Shown here piece by piece: positions 33,542 to 47,161 of a stretch of 64,000 bases of DNA. Position 1 is the stretch's first letter; each line of letters starts with the position of its first letter. The stretch is from assembly GCF_046630445.1 (NCBI RefSeq), contig NC_092333.1, positions 355,665,001-355,729,000 of the forward strand, given 5' to 3'. The notes beneath the pieces were generated by a model. It saw only the letters and a list, made by a program, of their open reading frames with translations. It did no database searches and was not told where the DNA came from. The DNA comes from Rutidosis leptorrhynchoides (Eukaryota > Streptophyta > Magnoliopsida > Asterales > Asteraceae). A program made the translations under genes and the position numbers.

Positions 33542-36500
33542 TACGCGTATATTTATATATATATGTTTTTATCTGTATTTATATATTAATTAATCTTATT
33601 AATTAACAATAATAATAGTACTCTTAATATTGTAAATAATAATAATAAAATTTATGATAATATAATGGTAATATTAATAATATTATTAATAATAATAATG
33701 ATAATAATAACTATATAATTTATAACAATAATATTAGTAATAATAATAATATTTATTATAATAATACTAATATTATTAATGATAATAATAATATTAGTAA
33801 TAATAATACTATAACAACTTATATATCAAATTTTCATATCTATATGTTATGTATTAAAAATAATACTATTAATATCACTGATTTTAATATAAATATTAAT
33901 ATTGATAATACTAATGAAAGTAATAATAATGTCCTTAGTATAATAACTATATTTTTAATTTGTAATTAAATCTAATATATTAATATTATATATTATTAAT
34001 CATGTAATATTTAATGATTATATATAATAACTTATTTTAAGTATTAAATTTTCATACATTTTAATATATACTACATTATACATATAATAATATTTATGTA
34101 TAAAAATCATATATGTATTTATATCTAAATTCTTTTTAGTAACAACCTTTTATCTTGAATATGAATTGTTACATATTTAACTCTGATGATTAAATTTGTA
34201 CCCAATTATTATATAAATTTATATCTATATATATTTTCATTTACAACACTTGTTCATGAATCGCCGGGAGTGGTCGAATATCAAATGAATCCATGTAACC
34301 AGTTTAAAACTTTCTAAGGCTCAATATTGCAGACTTTTATCAATAATTAGACTTATTTCACGAGGCAATTATTGTAAAGCATGTATTGAAAGTTAAGCAG
34401 GAATCTTTACTAACTTTTGTCCAGTTACCGTTAAATGACACTCTTGTAAATCACTTTACCATTTATTTCGAATACCGTTAAAAAGGAAAGATTTCTTAGA
34501 TCAATGTGGACCTCACAACAGAGACTCATAATCATATCATGATATATCTGATAATTCAATCATTTGATATTATCTTTTAATTCCTTCGATAAATATGTTA
34601 AACATATATTGAGACAAATACGTTCATGTAAAGTATTATACATCTAATACTTTGTTAATGTTTTCAATTACTATAACTATATGTTATATATACATATCTA
34701 TATTCACATAAATGTTGTGAATCGTCGAGCATAGTTAAAGGATAATTTAATATATAATAACAGTTCAAAATTTTTGAGACTCAACATTACAGACTTTGCT
34801 TATCGTGTCGAAATCATATAAAGATTAAGTTTAAATTTGGTCAAAATTTTCTGGGTCGTCACAGTACCTACCCGTTAAAGAAATTTCTTCCCAAAATTGA
34901 TTGGGATGGTCATGGTTGACAATAAGTATGTTTTCATGACGCATATGAGTTGAAAAATAGTATTTTATCATCAATGAGTAATATGGATAAAACAATATGA
35001 TTTTGTGAAGAGTACGAGTGAAGTTATCACAAAAGAGTGAAAGGAGTAAATGCAGGTTTGTCTTAATTGGTGACGTAGTCACGGTTGATTTCCGAAAATC
35101 AAGGAATTTAGAGGAAATCTTTGTCATAAGATTTGGTTCTTCGGCAATTAAGGGAATTAGGATCCTCTTTAGTTAAATGCAATAATCTGTCTCGATTGCT
35201 CTGTCTGATATTTCACTATAAATCCACCCCCTTCGTTTCTTAATTTCCACAACTCCCATCCTCTATACTTTATTCCTCAATCCATATTTCCAAAAGATTG
35301 TGGAAATATTTCATCCAGTTCTGATCCCTGATCTTATTCTGACTATCACAACAATCATCCTTCTATTCTAACTCCCACATGAGGAATCTGTTTACTTCTA
35401 CTTCGCTCTTGAGGTGGTGATTTTTAAAATCCTCCCTTGCATATGTCTTTCCATAATTATTGACATCTTCGTTTAATGATCTCTTCTATTTGCTACGATT
35501 TATACTCCCATTTATATTCCGAAGCTTTGTGCTTTTGTTTTCTCTTCAAAAGTAATGGTCCAGAATTCGTAGGTATGGAGTTTTGAATGAACATGACTAA
35601 TGTTCCAAGAGAGAAATTGTAATAGGACGATATTGATTGGTTAAATTACCAGAATTCTAAAGAAAATATAGAATTATCAAGAAGATATGTTCTCGATATG
35701 TTTAGTGATTAAGTAGAATGTAAGAGTCGTGTAATATGGCACATGACTCTTACAGACCATAACGTCATCATGTGCCATATTACACGACTCTTACATTCTA
35801 CTTAATCACTAAACATATCGAGAACATATCTTCTTGATAGTTCTATATTTTCTTTAGAATTCTGGTAATTTAACCAATCAATATCGTCCTATTACAATTT
35901 CTCTCTTGGAACATTAGTCATGTTCATTCAAAACTTCATACCTACGAATTCTGGACCATTACTTTTGAAGAGAAAACAAAAGCACAAAGCTTCGGAATAT
36001 AAATGGGAGTATAAATCGTAGCAAATAGAAGAGATCATTAAACGAAGATGTCAATAATTATGGAAAGACATATGCAAGGGAGGATTATAAAAATCACCAC
36101 CTCAAGAGCGAAGTAGAAGTAAACAGATTCCTCCTGTGGGAGTTGGAATAGAAGGATGATTGTTGTGATAGTCAGAATAAGATCAGGGATCAGAACTGGA
36201 TGAAATATTTCCATAATCTTTTGGAAATATGGATTGAGGAAGAAAGTATAGAGGATGGGAGTTGTGGAAATAAAGAAACGAAGGGGGTGGAATTATAGTG
36301 AAATATCAGACAGAGTAATCGAGACAGATTATCGCATTTAACTAAAGAGGATCCTAATTCCCTTAATTGCCGAAGAACCAAATCTTATGACAAAGATTTC
36401 CTCTAAATTCCTTGATTTTTGGAAATCAACCGTGACTACGTCACCAATTAAGACAAACCTGCATTTACTCCTTTCACTCTTTTGTGATAACTTCACTCGT

Positions 36501-36650
36501 ACTCTTCACAAAATCAAATTGTTTTATCCATATTACTCATTGATGATAAAATACTATTTTCCAACTCATATGCGTCATGAAAACATACTTATTGTTAACC
36601 ATGACCATCCCAATCAATTTTGGGAAGAAATTTCTTTAACGGGTAGGTAC

Positions 36651-39600
36651 TGTGACGACCCAGAAATTTTCGACCAAATTTAAACTTAATCTTTATATGA
36701 TTTCGATACGATAAGCAAAGTCTGTAATGTTGAGTCTCAAAATTTTTGAACTGTTATTATATATTAAATTATCCTTTGACTATGCTCGATGATTCACAAC
36801 AATTATGTGAATATACATATGTATATATAATATATAGTTATAGTAATTGAAAACTTTAACAAAGTATTAGATGTATAATACTTTATATGAACGTATTTAT
36901 CTCAATATATGTTTAACATATTTATCGAAGGAATTAAAAGATAATATCAATTGATTGAATTATCAGATACATCGTGATATGATTATGAGTCTCTGTTGTG
37001 AGGTCTACATTGATCTAAGAAATCTTTCCTTTTTAACGGTATTCGAAATAAATGGTAAAGTGATTTACAAGAGTGTCATTTAATGGTAACTGGACAAAAG
37101 TTAGTAAAGATTCCTGCTTAACTTTCAATACATGCTTTACAATAATTGCCTAGTGAAATAAGTCTAATTATTGATAAAAGTCTGCAATATTGAGCCTTAG
37201 AAAGTTTTGAATTGGTTACATGGATTCATTTGATCTTCGACCACTCCCGACGATTCATGAACAAGTGTTGTAAATGAAAATATATATAGATATAAATTTA
37301 TATAATAATTGAGTACAAATTTAATCATCAGAGTTAAATATGTAACAATTCATATTCAAGATAAAAGGTTGTTATTAAAAAGAATTTAGATATAAATACA
37401 TATATGATTTTTATACATAAATATTATTATATGTATAATGTAGTATATATTAAAATGTATGAAAATTTAATACTTAAAATAAGTTATTATATATAATCAT
37501 TAAATATTACATGATTAATAATATATAATATTAATATATTAAATTTAATTATAAATTAAAAATATAGTTGTTATACTAAGGACATTATTATTACTTTCAT
37601 TAGTATTATCAATATTAATATTAATATTAAAATCTGTAATATTAATAGTATTATTTTTAATACATAACATATAGATATGAAAATTTGATATATAAGTTGT
37701 TATAGTAATATTATTACTAATATTATTATTATCATTAATATTATTAGTATTATTATAATAAATATTATTATTATTACTAATATTATTGTTATAAATTATA
37801 TAGTTATTATTATCATTATTATTAATAATAATATTATTAATATTACCATTATATTATCATAAATTTTATTATTATTATTTACAATATTAAGAGTATTATT
37901 ATTATTGTTAATTAATAAGATTAATTAATATATATATACAGATAAAAACAGATATATATAAATATACGCGTAAGATATATATATCATTATCAGTTTTATT
38001 TGTTTCTGCCTTCTGTACACTCGTGATACCAGGTCAAGAATCATCAACCCTACAACTGACTTTGATCGATATTTTTTTTTTGGATCCAATCATTCAAATC
38101 ACACCATATATTTCACTTCTGTTATTTGATAAGAAAAAGGGGTTCATATTTTCTTTCCTTTCTGTCTCATAAACCAAACCCATTTAACCATTAATTTGAT
38201 TCGGATCAAAATGAAGAAAAGTAAAATTGTAGATCTTTTCTCCTTTTGGTCGTGAATGTGTGTGTACAATTTCATATTCCAATTTGATTTAACAAAGACG
38301 AATTTTTGAGTCAAAGCTCGAAATTAAAAAGTCAAACTTTATGTTCTTCGTAAAAATTTGAATCAATATCATGGTTTCTGGTTCAATGGATAGTTCTGGA
38401 GAGTTACAATGACGATTTGGAAGATAATTTATGAAGGTTTTGAGGTCTAAAAACATTTCAATATCAAAATCACTTTTTGTTCTTCATTTTTGTTCGAAGC
38501 ACTTGCTGTGCTGTTTATTTTTTTTTCCTTTTGTTTATTGATTAAACTCACTTGTTAATTAACGTTCTAGTTCGTTTTAAGATTCTAAAATAATAATTTC
38601 GATATCACTTTGAGTCTGTGGTCGATTTGAATTCGTTGACGAAGAAGAAGAAAGAGAGAATTAGTTAATACGGGTTAATTGTAATTAAGTTCTGATTTGA
38701 ATCAGAAAAACAGATATGGTCCAATGGTTTAGGCGTGTTGTGGGTTTGCGAGAGGTCACGGGTTCGAGCCCGGTTCGGGGCACTTTTTTTTTATAAAGCT
38801 TTGGAAGGTAGTTTTCTATGTCAAAATTTTTATTATTATTATTATTAGTATTATAATTATTATTATTATTATTACCACTATTATTATTATTAGTATAATA
38901 TTAAAGTAAAGTATCATTTTATCTTTATTATTAGAATTATTACTATTACTATTATTATTATTTTCACCATTATAATTAAAATTAACAAATTTTCTCGTTT
39001 TTCTTAAAATTTAACATTATTATTTAAAATTGTTATTTTTATTAAAATTATCATTATCAAAATTAACATTATTATTATTATTACTATCATTATTCTTAAT
39101 CTAGTATATTTACAATTAGTAATAATAATCTTTATATAAAAATATATTTAATACACATAACTTGACTATATTAATACTTTTATTTAATTAAATAATGAAA
39201 TATATATAAGTTATTAATATAAAATTTTTATCACTAATAATAATATATAAATTTGTTCGATTAAGATTATACATTTTAATATATACACAAATGATATATG
39301 TTCGTGAATCCAAGGTCAACCCTACACTTGTTCAATGATGTCATATGTATTTTTACTACAAAATACAGTATGGTGAGTTTCATTACTCCCTTTTTATATA
39401 TATTTTTGGGCTGAGAATACGTGCGCTGCTTTTATAATGTTTTACAAAATAGACACAAGTACTTGAAACTACATTCTATGGTTGGATTATTATACCTGAT
39501 ATTACCTCTATTAGCTTGGTAACATAAGAATTAGTGTTTATTATAATTGCCACTAATTGAAGCGAATGATACATCAATTATCTAACAGACGAGTGGTTCT

Positions 39601-40191
39601 GTTCTCTACAGACGAGTGGTTATGTCGATATATTCTCTACAGACGAGTGGTTCTGTCAATATAATCTCTACAGATGAGTGGTTCTATTTATCCTTGGGGA
39701 TATTTTGATGCATTTTGTAAATTTGGGTTATCAGGTGTTCAATTCATATGAATGATTTTTATACACAGGTTATGTGTATTGATTAAATGAAAATCTTGTG
39801 GTCTATTATATTAATGAATTGATTATTGGTAATAAACTAATGAACTCACCAACCTTTTGGTTGACACTTTAAGCCTGTTTATTCTTAGGTATGAAAAAAA
39901 TCTTTCGCTGTGCATTTGCTTATTTTAAGGATTTTACCAGGAGTCATTCATGGCATATTTCAAAAGATGTTGCATTCGAGTCGTTGAGTTCAACAAGATT
40001 ATTAATAAGTCATTTATAGTTTGGATATATTATGAAATGGTATGCATGCCTGTCAACTTTCGATGAAATAAAAGTTTGTATTTTAAAAACGAATACAATA
40101 TGTGTAAAATGTATCATTTAGTGGTCAAATACCTCGCAATGAAATCATATGTTATTGTATTCATCCTTATGGAATATGACGGGTCGCTTCA
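36651..40191 (+). repeat. B2 right LTR (3541 bp)
   Basis: Starts TGTGACGACCCAGAAATTTT and ends GACGGGTCGCTTCA. It is preceded by AACGGGTAGGTAC (36638-36650) and followed by a primer-binding site, so both LTR roles are visible on one copy. Long TAA/TTA-rich low-complexity stretches occupy 37440-37920 and 38820-39130. Confidence 0.9.
38710..38790 (+). other. tRNA-like Pol III promoter unit in B2 LTR
   Basis: A-box-like TGGTCCAATGG (38717-38727) and B-box GGTTCGAGCCC (38761-38771) match the Pol III consensus. They start 44 bases apart, the spacing of a tRNA gene, and a run of T (38784-38792) follows as a possible terminator. The 5' end (ACAGATA) does not pair with the 3' side (TCGGGGC), so it cannot form a normal acceptor stem. 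I read it as a tRNA- or SINE-derived segment within the LTR, not a functional tRNA gene. Confidence 0.5.
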
Positions 40192-40193
40192 TG

Positions 40194-40206
40194 TGGTATC
40201 AGAGCG
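40194..40206 (+). promoter_or_regulatory. B2 primer-binding site
   Basis: TGGTATCAGAGCG two bases after the right LTR; standard initiator-tRNA-Met type. Confidence 0.88.
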
Positions 40207-40593
40207 GTGGTCTTAGCGAACCAGGTCTTGCATTAGTGTGTCTAACTGATAGATATTAAGATGCATTAATGAGTCTGAACTTCGACCGTGTCTGCATGTC
40301 AAAATTTTTGCTTATCATTTTTGTCAGAAAATTACCTACTTATCATCTTAGTCTAGACACATCTTACTGTATTGATTGGATGAATAGTGTATAGATAAAA
40401 TTCATATCTTAGCGTATCTGCTAATTCATATCTTAACGTATCTGTTACTGTAAACTTTGCCTGACATATTTCAAAGATTCCTCCGTAATTTATTTGATTT
40501 TGGTATTATATATACATATGTAATTTATGTAATACCAAATCTAAGTCTTATAATCTTCCTCATATCGAAAAATCATTTCCCTACTTTGTACGA

Positions 40594-41052
40594 GATGGAT
40601 CCTGCAACCAGTTCCAGTTTCTCGAATTCCGATAGCTATTCCAATAGTTATTTCGACAGCTATTCCGATATGGATTTCCACTCAAACTCCAAAAATAGTG
40701 TGACCGGAATGGACCAACCAATCAGCCATCATCAATTCTAGATGAATTGCTAATATTTTCATAACCTACTTAATCATTGGAGACAAGAAGAAGGTGATCC
40801 CTTCCATCCACCACATTCCCCTCTTGACGAAGAGACTGAAGCACTTACCGGCGAACCTGTTTGTAATACCAATTTCACCCTCAATTCCCGAATATCTCGC
40901 CATGATTATATACTATCTCAAATTCAAAATCTTATACACTCGCTTGTTCCAACCGCCAATCATTCCAGAGTAATCGAAGAAGTCAACGAGCTTCGCGCCT
41001 GAATAATGACTTTGGAGAATATGGTGCAAAACTTACCAGCTTCAGCAACATC
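40594..41052 (+). pseudogene. B2 gag-like ORF, broken and split by A2
   Basis: Homologue of the B1 protein at 2240-2686: MDPATSSSFSNSDSYSNSYF start, GMDQPISHH, GDPFHPP, ISRHDYILSQIQNLIHSLVP and the coiled-coil LENMVQNL. In-frame stops occur at 40739-40741, a few codons later, and near 41000. A2 interrupts it at 41052; after A2 the frame goes on from 54171 with Thr/Pro/Ser/Ala-rich codons for about 30 residues. Function unknown, as for B1. Confidence 0.7.
41048..41052. repeat. A2 target-site duplication ACATC
   Basis: ACATC at 41048-41052 and 54171-54175 flanks A2 exactly. Confidence 0.9.
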
Positions 41053-44000
41053 TGTAGTGACCCGAACTTTTCCATGTTTATATATATTAATTGAGATTAA
41101 TATTTACATGATTAAATGATTCCAACATGTTAAGCAATCAAACTTGTTAAGACTTGATTAATTGAAATACGTTTCATATAGACAATTGACCACCCAAGTT
41201 GACCGGTGATTCACGAACGTTAAAACTTGTAAAAACTATATGATGACATATATATGGATATATATATATAGTTAACATGATAATATTATAAGTAAACATA
41301 TCATTAAGTATATTAACAATGAACTACATATGTAAAAACAAGACTACTAACTTAATGATTTTTAAACGAGACATATATGTAACGATTATCGTTGTAAAGA
41401 CATTTAATGTATATATATCATATTAAGAGATATTCATACATGATAATATCATGATAATATAATAATTTAAAATCTCATTTGATATTATAAACATTGGGTT
41501 AACAACATTTAACAAGATCGTTAACCTAAAGGTTTCAAAACAACACTTACATGTAACGACTAACGATGACTTAACGACTCAATTAAAATGTATATACATG
41601 TAGTGTTTTAATATGTATTCATACACTTTTGAAAGACTTCAAGACACTTATCAAAATACTTCTACTTAACAAAAATGCTTACAATTACATCCTCGTTCAG
41701 TTTCATCAACAATTCTACTCGTATGCACCCGTATTCGTACTCGTACAATACACAGCTTTTAGATGTATTTACTATTGGTATATACACTCCAATGATCAGC
41801 TCTTAGCAGCCCATGTGAGTCACCTAATACATGTGGGAACCATCATTTGGCAACTAGCATGAAATATCTCATAAAATTACAAAAATATGAGTAATCATTC
41901 ATGACTTATTTACATAAAAACAAAATTACATATCCTTTATATCTAATCCATACACCAATGACCAAAAACACCTACAAACACTTTCATTCTTCAATTTTCT
42001 TCATCTAATTGATCTCTCTCAAGTTCTATCTTCAAGTTCTAAGTGTTCTTCATAAATTCCAAAAGTTCTAGTTTCATAAAATCAAGAATACTTTCAAGTT
42101 TGCTAGCTCACTTCCAATCTTGTAAGGTGATCATCCAACCTCAAGAAATTTTTGTTTCTTACAGTAGGTTATCATTCTAATACAAGGTAATAATCATATT
42201 CAAACTTTGGTTCAATTTCTATAACTATAACAATCTTATTTCAAGTGATGATCTTACTTGAACTTGTTTTCGTGTCATGATTCTGCTTCAAGAACTTCGA
42301 GCCATCCAAGGATCCATTGAAGCTAGATCCATTTTTCTCTTTTCCAGTAGGTTTATCCAAGGAACTTAAGGTAGTAATGATGTTCATAACATCATTCAAT
42401 TCATACATATAAAGCTATCTTATTCGAAGGTTTAAACTTGTAATCACTAGAACATAGTTTAGTTAATTCTAAACTTGTTCGCAAACAAAAGTTAATCCTT
42501 CTAACTTGACTTTTAAAATCAACTAAACACATGTTCTATATCTGTATGATATGCTAACTTAATGATTTAAAACCTGGAAACACGACAAACACCGTAAAAC
42601 CGGATTTACGCCGTCGTAGTAACACCGCGGGCTGTTTTGGGTTAGTTAATTAAAAACTATGATAAACTTTGATTTAAAAGTTGTTATTCTGAGAAAATGA
42701 TTTTTATTATGAACATGAAACTATATCCAAAAATTATGGTTAAACTCAAAGTGGAAGTATGTTTTCTAAAATGGTCATCTAGACGTCGTTCTTTCGACTG
42801 AAATGACTACCTTTAAAAAAATGACTTGTAACTTATTTTTCCGACTATAAACCTATACTTTTTCTGTTTAGATTCATAAAATAGAGTTCAATATGAAACC
42901 ATAGCAATTTGATTCAATCAAAACGGATTTAAAATGAAGAAGTTATGGGTAAAACAAGATTGGATAATTTTTCTCATTTTAGCTACGTGAAAATTGGTAA
43001 CAAATCTATTCCAACCATAACTTAATCAACTTGTATTGTATATTATGTAATCTTGAGATACCATAGACACGTATACAATGTTTTGACCTATCATGTCGAC
43101 ACATCTATATATATTTCGGAACAACCATAGACACTCTATATGTGAATGTTGGAGTTAGCTATACAGGGTTGAGGTTGATTCCAAAATATATATAGTTTGA
43201 GTTGTGATCAATACTGAGATACGTATACACTGGGTCGTGGATTGATTCAAGATAATATTTATCGATTTATTTCTGTACATCTAACTGTGGACAACTAGTT
43301 GTAGGTTACTAACGAGGACAGCTGACTTAATAAACTTAAAACATCAAAATATAGTAAAAGTGTTGTAAATATATTTTGAACATACTTTGATATATATGTA
43401 TATATTGTTATAGATTCGTGAATCAACCAGTGGCCAAGTCTTACTTCCCGACGAAGTAAAAATCTGTGAAAGTGAGTTATAGTCCCACTTTTAAAATCTA
43501 ATATTTTTGGGATGAGAATACATGCAGGTTTTATAAATGATTTACAAAATAGACACAAGTACTTGAAACTACATTCTATGGTTGAATTATCGAAATCGAA
43601 TATGCCCCTTTTATTAAGTCTGGTAATCTAAGAATTAGGGAACAGACACCCTAATTGACGCGAATCCCGAAGATAGATCTATTGGGCCTAACAAACTCCA
43701 TCCAAAGTACCGCATGCTTTAGTACTTCGAAATTTATATCATATCCGAAGGGTGTCCCGGAATGATGGGGATATTCTTATATATGCATCTTGTTAATGTC
43801 GGTTACCAGGTGTTCACCATATGAATGATTTTTATCTCTATGTATGGGATGTGTATTAAAATATGAAATCTTGTGGTCTATTATTATGATTTGATATATA
43901 TAGGTTAAACCTATAACTCACCAACATTTTTGTTGACGTTTTAAGCATGTTTATTCTCAGGTGATTATTAAGAGCTTCCGCTGTAGCATACTTAAATAAG

Positions 44001-44305
44001 GACGAGATTTGGAGTCCATGCTTGTATGATATTGTGTAAAAACTGCATTCAAGAAACTTATTTTGTTATAACATATTTGTATTGTAAACCATTATGTAAT
44101 GGTCGTGTGTAAACAGGATATTTTAGATTATCATTATTTGATAATCTACGTAAAGCTTTTTAAAACCTTTATCTATGAAATAAAGGTTATGGTTTGTTTT
44201 AAAAATGAATGCAGTCTTTGAAAAACATCTCATATAGAGGTCAAAACCTCGCAACGAAATCAATTAATATGGAACGTTTTTAATCAATAAGAACGGGACA
44301 TTTCA
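41053..44305 (+). repeat. A2 5' LTR (3253 bp)
   Basis: TGTAGTGACCC ... GGGACATTTCA, as in A1. It shares several substitutions with the A2 3' LTR that A1 lacks (for example TAATATTTACATGATTAAAT-GATTCC and CAATGACC), so A1 and A2 stem from different parent copies. Confidence 0.95.
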
Positions 44306-44307
44306 GT

Positions 44308-44320
44308 TGGTATCCGAGCG
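44308..44320 (+). promoter_or_regulatory. A2 primer-binding site, variant
   Basis: TGGTATCCGAGCG, the same C variant as in A1. Confidence 0.8.
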
Positions 44321-44514
44321 TTGGTCTTAGAGAACCAGAATTTTGCATTAGTGTGTCTTATCGAGTTTGTTAGGATGCATTAGTGAGTCTGGACTTCGAC
44401 CGTGTTTACTTGAAAAATGATTGCTTAACAAATTTTGTTGGAAACTATATATTTTTAACAAGTGAATATTATGTGATATATTAATCTCTTAACGCGTTTG
44501 ATATTATGTGATAG

Positions 44515-45129
44515 ATGTCTACCTCTAGAACAAGTCCCATTGACTCACCTAATAATAATGAAGAGTCAAATGTAAATTGGAATGATTCATGGACTGATTC
44601 ACAAGTTCCCGAAGAGGAACCAGAAGAAGAGTCGGAACCGGAAGAAGAATCGGAACCGGAAGAAGAATCGGAACCGGATGAAGAAGTAGAACCGGTGGGG
44701 GAAATAATAAAACGGTTAAGTAAAAGAAAATCCTCAACCAACCGACCAAGGTTAATTATGGTCAATGGTGTTTCCGCCAAGGAAGCAAAATATTAGGAGG
44801 ATTACCAATTCTCCGATGAATCGGATTCTGACGAGAATTCCGATGATGTTATAGAAATTACCCCAACTGAATTTAAAAAGGCAAAAGAAAATAATAAGGG
44901 AAAGGGCATAAAAATAGAGAAATCTAATTCCAACCCCGATGAACTTTATATGTATCGTCAACCCCCGAAGTCCTTAAGTTGTAACAATGACCCGGGAACC
45001 TCTAAACCACCAGGTTTTTCTAAACCGTTGTGGAAAACGACAGTTAGTATTAGGGGAACATCATATATCCCTAGAAACTTGTCAAAACGAACCAAAACTG
45101 AAGAAGAAGAAACGAGCGAGTCGGAATAA
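44515..45129 (+). pseudogene. Acidic-repeat accessory ORF, A2 copy
   Basis: Same 204-codon length as in A1 but with TAG at 44794-44796 where A1 has TGG (Trp 93 to stop). The acidic EPEEES repeat is slightly more regular than in A1. No indels between the two copies. Confidence 0.8.
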
Positions 45130-45265
45130 GATAGTTGTATTCGTGTGGTGTAATATATGTAATATAGTGTTCTTATGCTTTATGATATATGTAAAAATTG
45201 CTTGTATTAATAAGTATTTTTTTATGAATCTAACTCTTGTCTATTTTACAGTTTAAAAACACAAA

Positions 45266-45949
45266 ATGGATAGATAACCCAATATTTTAAGAGACCTACC
45301 CGGAGACATGATTGATGAAATCTTGTCTAGAGTCGGCCAGAATTCCTCGGCACAACTATTTAAGGCGAGATCAGTTTGTAAGACATTCGAAGAACGTTCC
45401 AAGAATGTCTTGGTTTATAAGAGACTTTCGTTTGAAAGATGGGGGATATCACATTGGGAAACCCATAAGTTACGATGTGTTTACTTTGACGCATATATTG
45501 CGGGGAACCCAAATGCTATTTTACGCAACGGGTTAAGAAATTATTTTGACTCAATATATCCGAATATTGGACTTCGTGATTTAGAAAAAGCGGCTAACAT
45601 GCAACATAAAGAAGCATGTTATGCTTACGGATTAGTAATGTTCTCTTCTCACCAAAGTGAGAACAAGAATATCGGGCTACAACTATTAAACAAAACGTTT
45701 CCACAAGTGACATAGTCGGTAATTGGGGTAAGAAATGAGGTTTTTAGATTATTACAGGACTGTTGGACATTACGTAACCCTCGTCCCTTTGACGACGTTA
45801 CAACACGCTGTCTTATCAACGGCCATAACAGTTATGTTCCACAAGACCAAGGATGCGAAGTAGTCCTAGTAAAACCAGAATGCATGACTTGTTTCTGGAC
45901 GTATGAATTACGTGTCTTTATTGCCTTTGCTGAACGATTTGTGTACTAG
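45266..45949 (+). pseudogene. F-box-type accessory gene, A2 copy with stops
   Basis: Aligns codon for codon with the A1 F-box gene over all 227 codons. Codon 4 is TAA (45275-45277; A1 has CAA) and codon 150 is TAG (45713-45715; A1 has GAG). Several other replacements are visible (Trp197 to Cys, Arg167-region to Gln, Gly189 to Ser). By eye there are about as many replacement as silent changes, so strong recent constraint is not evident in this copy. Confidence 0.8.
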
Positions 45950-46139
45950 CTAGAATTATCTTCACAACTATCTTGTATCAAAGTTATTGTGTGCTATATT
46001 TCATGCTTTATGTAAAATAAGCGGTATTGTAAGTTTGTAAAATATTGTATAAAAGTTTGAACGCGAAATATTATTATAATCAGTTTTTCATATAGAATTG
46101 TAGTAGTTGAATTGTATATTAGCTACTAAGTATGAACTT

Positions 46140-46158
46140 AACGGGTAGGTACTACCCG
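46140..46158 (+). other. Hairpin AACGGGTAGGTACTACCCG, A2 copy
   Basis: Identical to 20551-20569 in A1, between F-box gene and gag. Confidence 0.75.
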
Positions 46159-46290
46159 AATTTAAACTTATAAAACGCTAATATGAAGAAAAAGCTTTTA
46201 TAAATGAGTTCATATTATGCTACGAAATACTATTAACTACTCTTAATATTCTGTATGATTAACTTGTTCCATTTGACTATTTTGAAGGAA

Positions 46291-47124
46291 ATGGCACCGA
46301 CTACTTGACACACCGTGAATATGAATGAAGAGGAATTTCGTACTTTTCTAGCTTCAAACATAGCCGCAGTACAGGCTGCGCTACATACCAATAATAACCT
46401 TGGATCTAGCAGTACAGGAAATCATGTAGGATGCACCTACAAAGAATTCACTGCCTGCAAACCTTTGGAATTTGATGGAACCGAAGGACCGATCGGATTG
46501 AAACGGTGGACCGAGAAGGTCGAATCGGTGTTTGCCATAAGTAAGTGCACTGAAGAGGACAAAGTGAAGTATGCTACGCATACCTTCACAGGTTCTGCGT
46601 TAACATGGTGGAATACCTATCTAGAGCAAGTGGGACAAGACGATACGTACGCACTACCGTGGTCAGCATTCAAGCACTTGATGAACGAGAAGTACCGTCC
46701 CAGAACCGAGGTCAATAAGCTCAAGACAGAACTTAGAGGGTTACGAACCCAAGGATTTGATATTACCACGTACGAAAGACGATTCACAGAATTGTGCCTA
46801 TTGTGTCCGGGAGCATTCGAAGATGAGGAAGAGAAGATCGACGCATTTGTGAAAGGATTACCGGAAAGAATCCAAGAAGATATAAGTTCACACGAGCCCG
46901 CCTCTATACAACAGGCATGTAGAATGGCTCACAAACTAGTGAACCAGATTGAAGAAAGAATTAAAGAACAGACTGCTGAAGAGGCCAATGTGAAGCAAGT
47001 CAAAAGAAAGTGGGAGGAAAACGGTGATAAGAATCACCAATACAACAACAACAGCAATTATAACAATAATCGCAACAATTATCCCAACAATCGCAACATC
47101 AATCGCAACTACAACAAACGGCCC

Positions 47125-47161
<37 letters not shown>

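Larger units (their letters stand above)
31263..34863 (-). repeat. B2 left LTR (3601 bp)
   Basis: The minus strand starts TGTGACGACCCAGAAAATTT at 34863 and ends GACGGGTCGCTTCA at 31263. The interior lies to its right, preceded on the minus strand by AACGGGTAGGTAC (34864-34876), so it is a 3' LTR. Confidence 0.88.
31263..40191. repeat. Large inverted repeat, arms about 4.4 kb, 21-bp spacer
   Basis: Left arm 31263-35746 and right arm 35768-40191 are reverse complements over almost their full length. Each contains a complete LTR plus about 880 bp of the 3' interior. The centre is ...GGCACATGA, 21-bp spacer (35747-35767), TCATGTGCC.... Differences include a long (AT)n only on the left. Both arms carry a conserved 98-codon frame (34831-35127 minus, 36387-36683 plus) that runs across the 3' junction motif into the LTR; I regard it as conserved noncoding sequence. 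Confidence 0.92.

Noticed and set aside
33366..33593. Ile-Tyr repeat protein
   Set aside because: Translation of an (AT)n microsatellite.
34831..35127. 98-codon frame in both palindrome arms (36387-36683 in the other)
   Set aside because: Its last residues are translated from the 3' junction motif and the LTR start, which are functional noncoding sequence. The two copies are simply the inverted repeat.
38710..38790. Functional tRNA gene
   Set aside because: Pol III boxes are good, but the 5' and 3' ends cannot pair into an acceptor stem, so it is listed only as tRNA-like.
44481..44780. Ser-Gly repeat protein on the minus strand opposite the acidic ORF (also 18888-19187)
   Set aside because: Antisense shadow of the EPEEES repeat.
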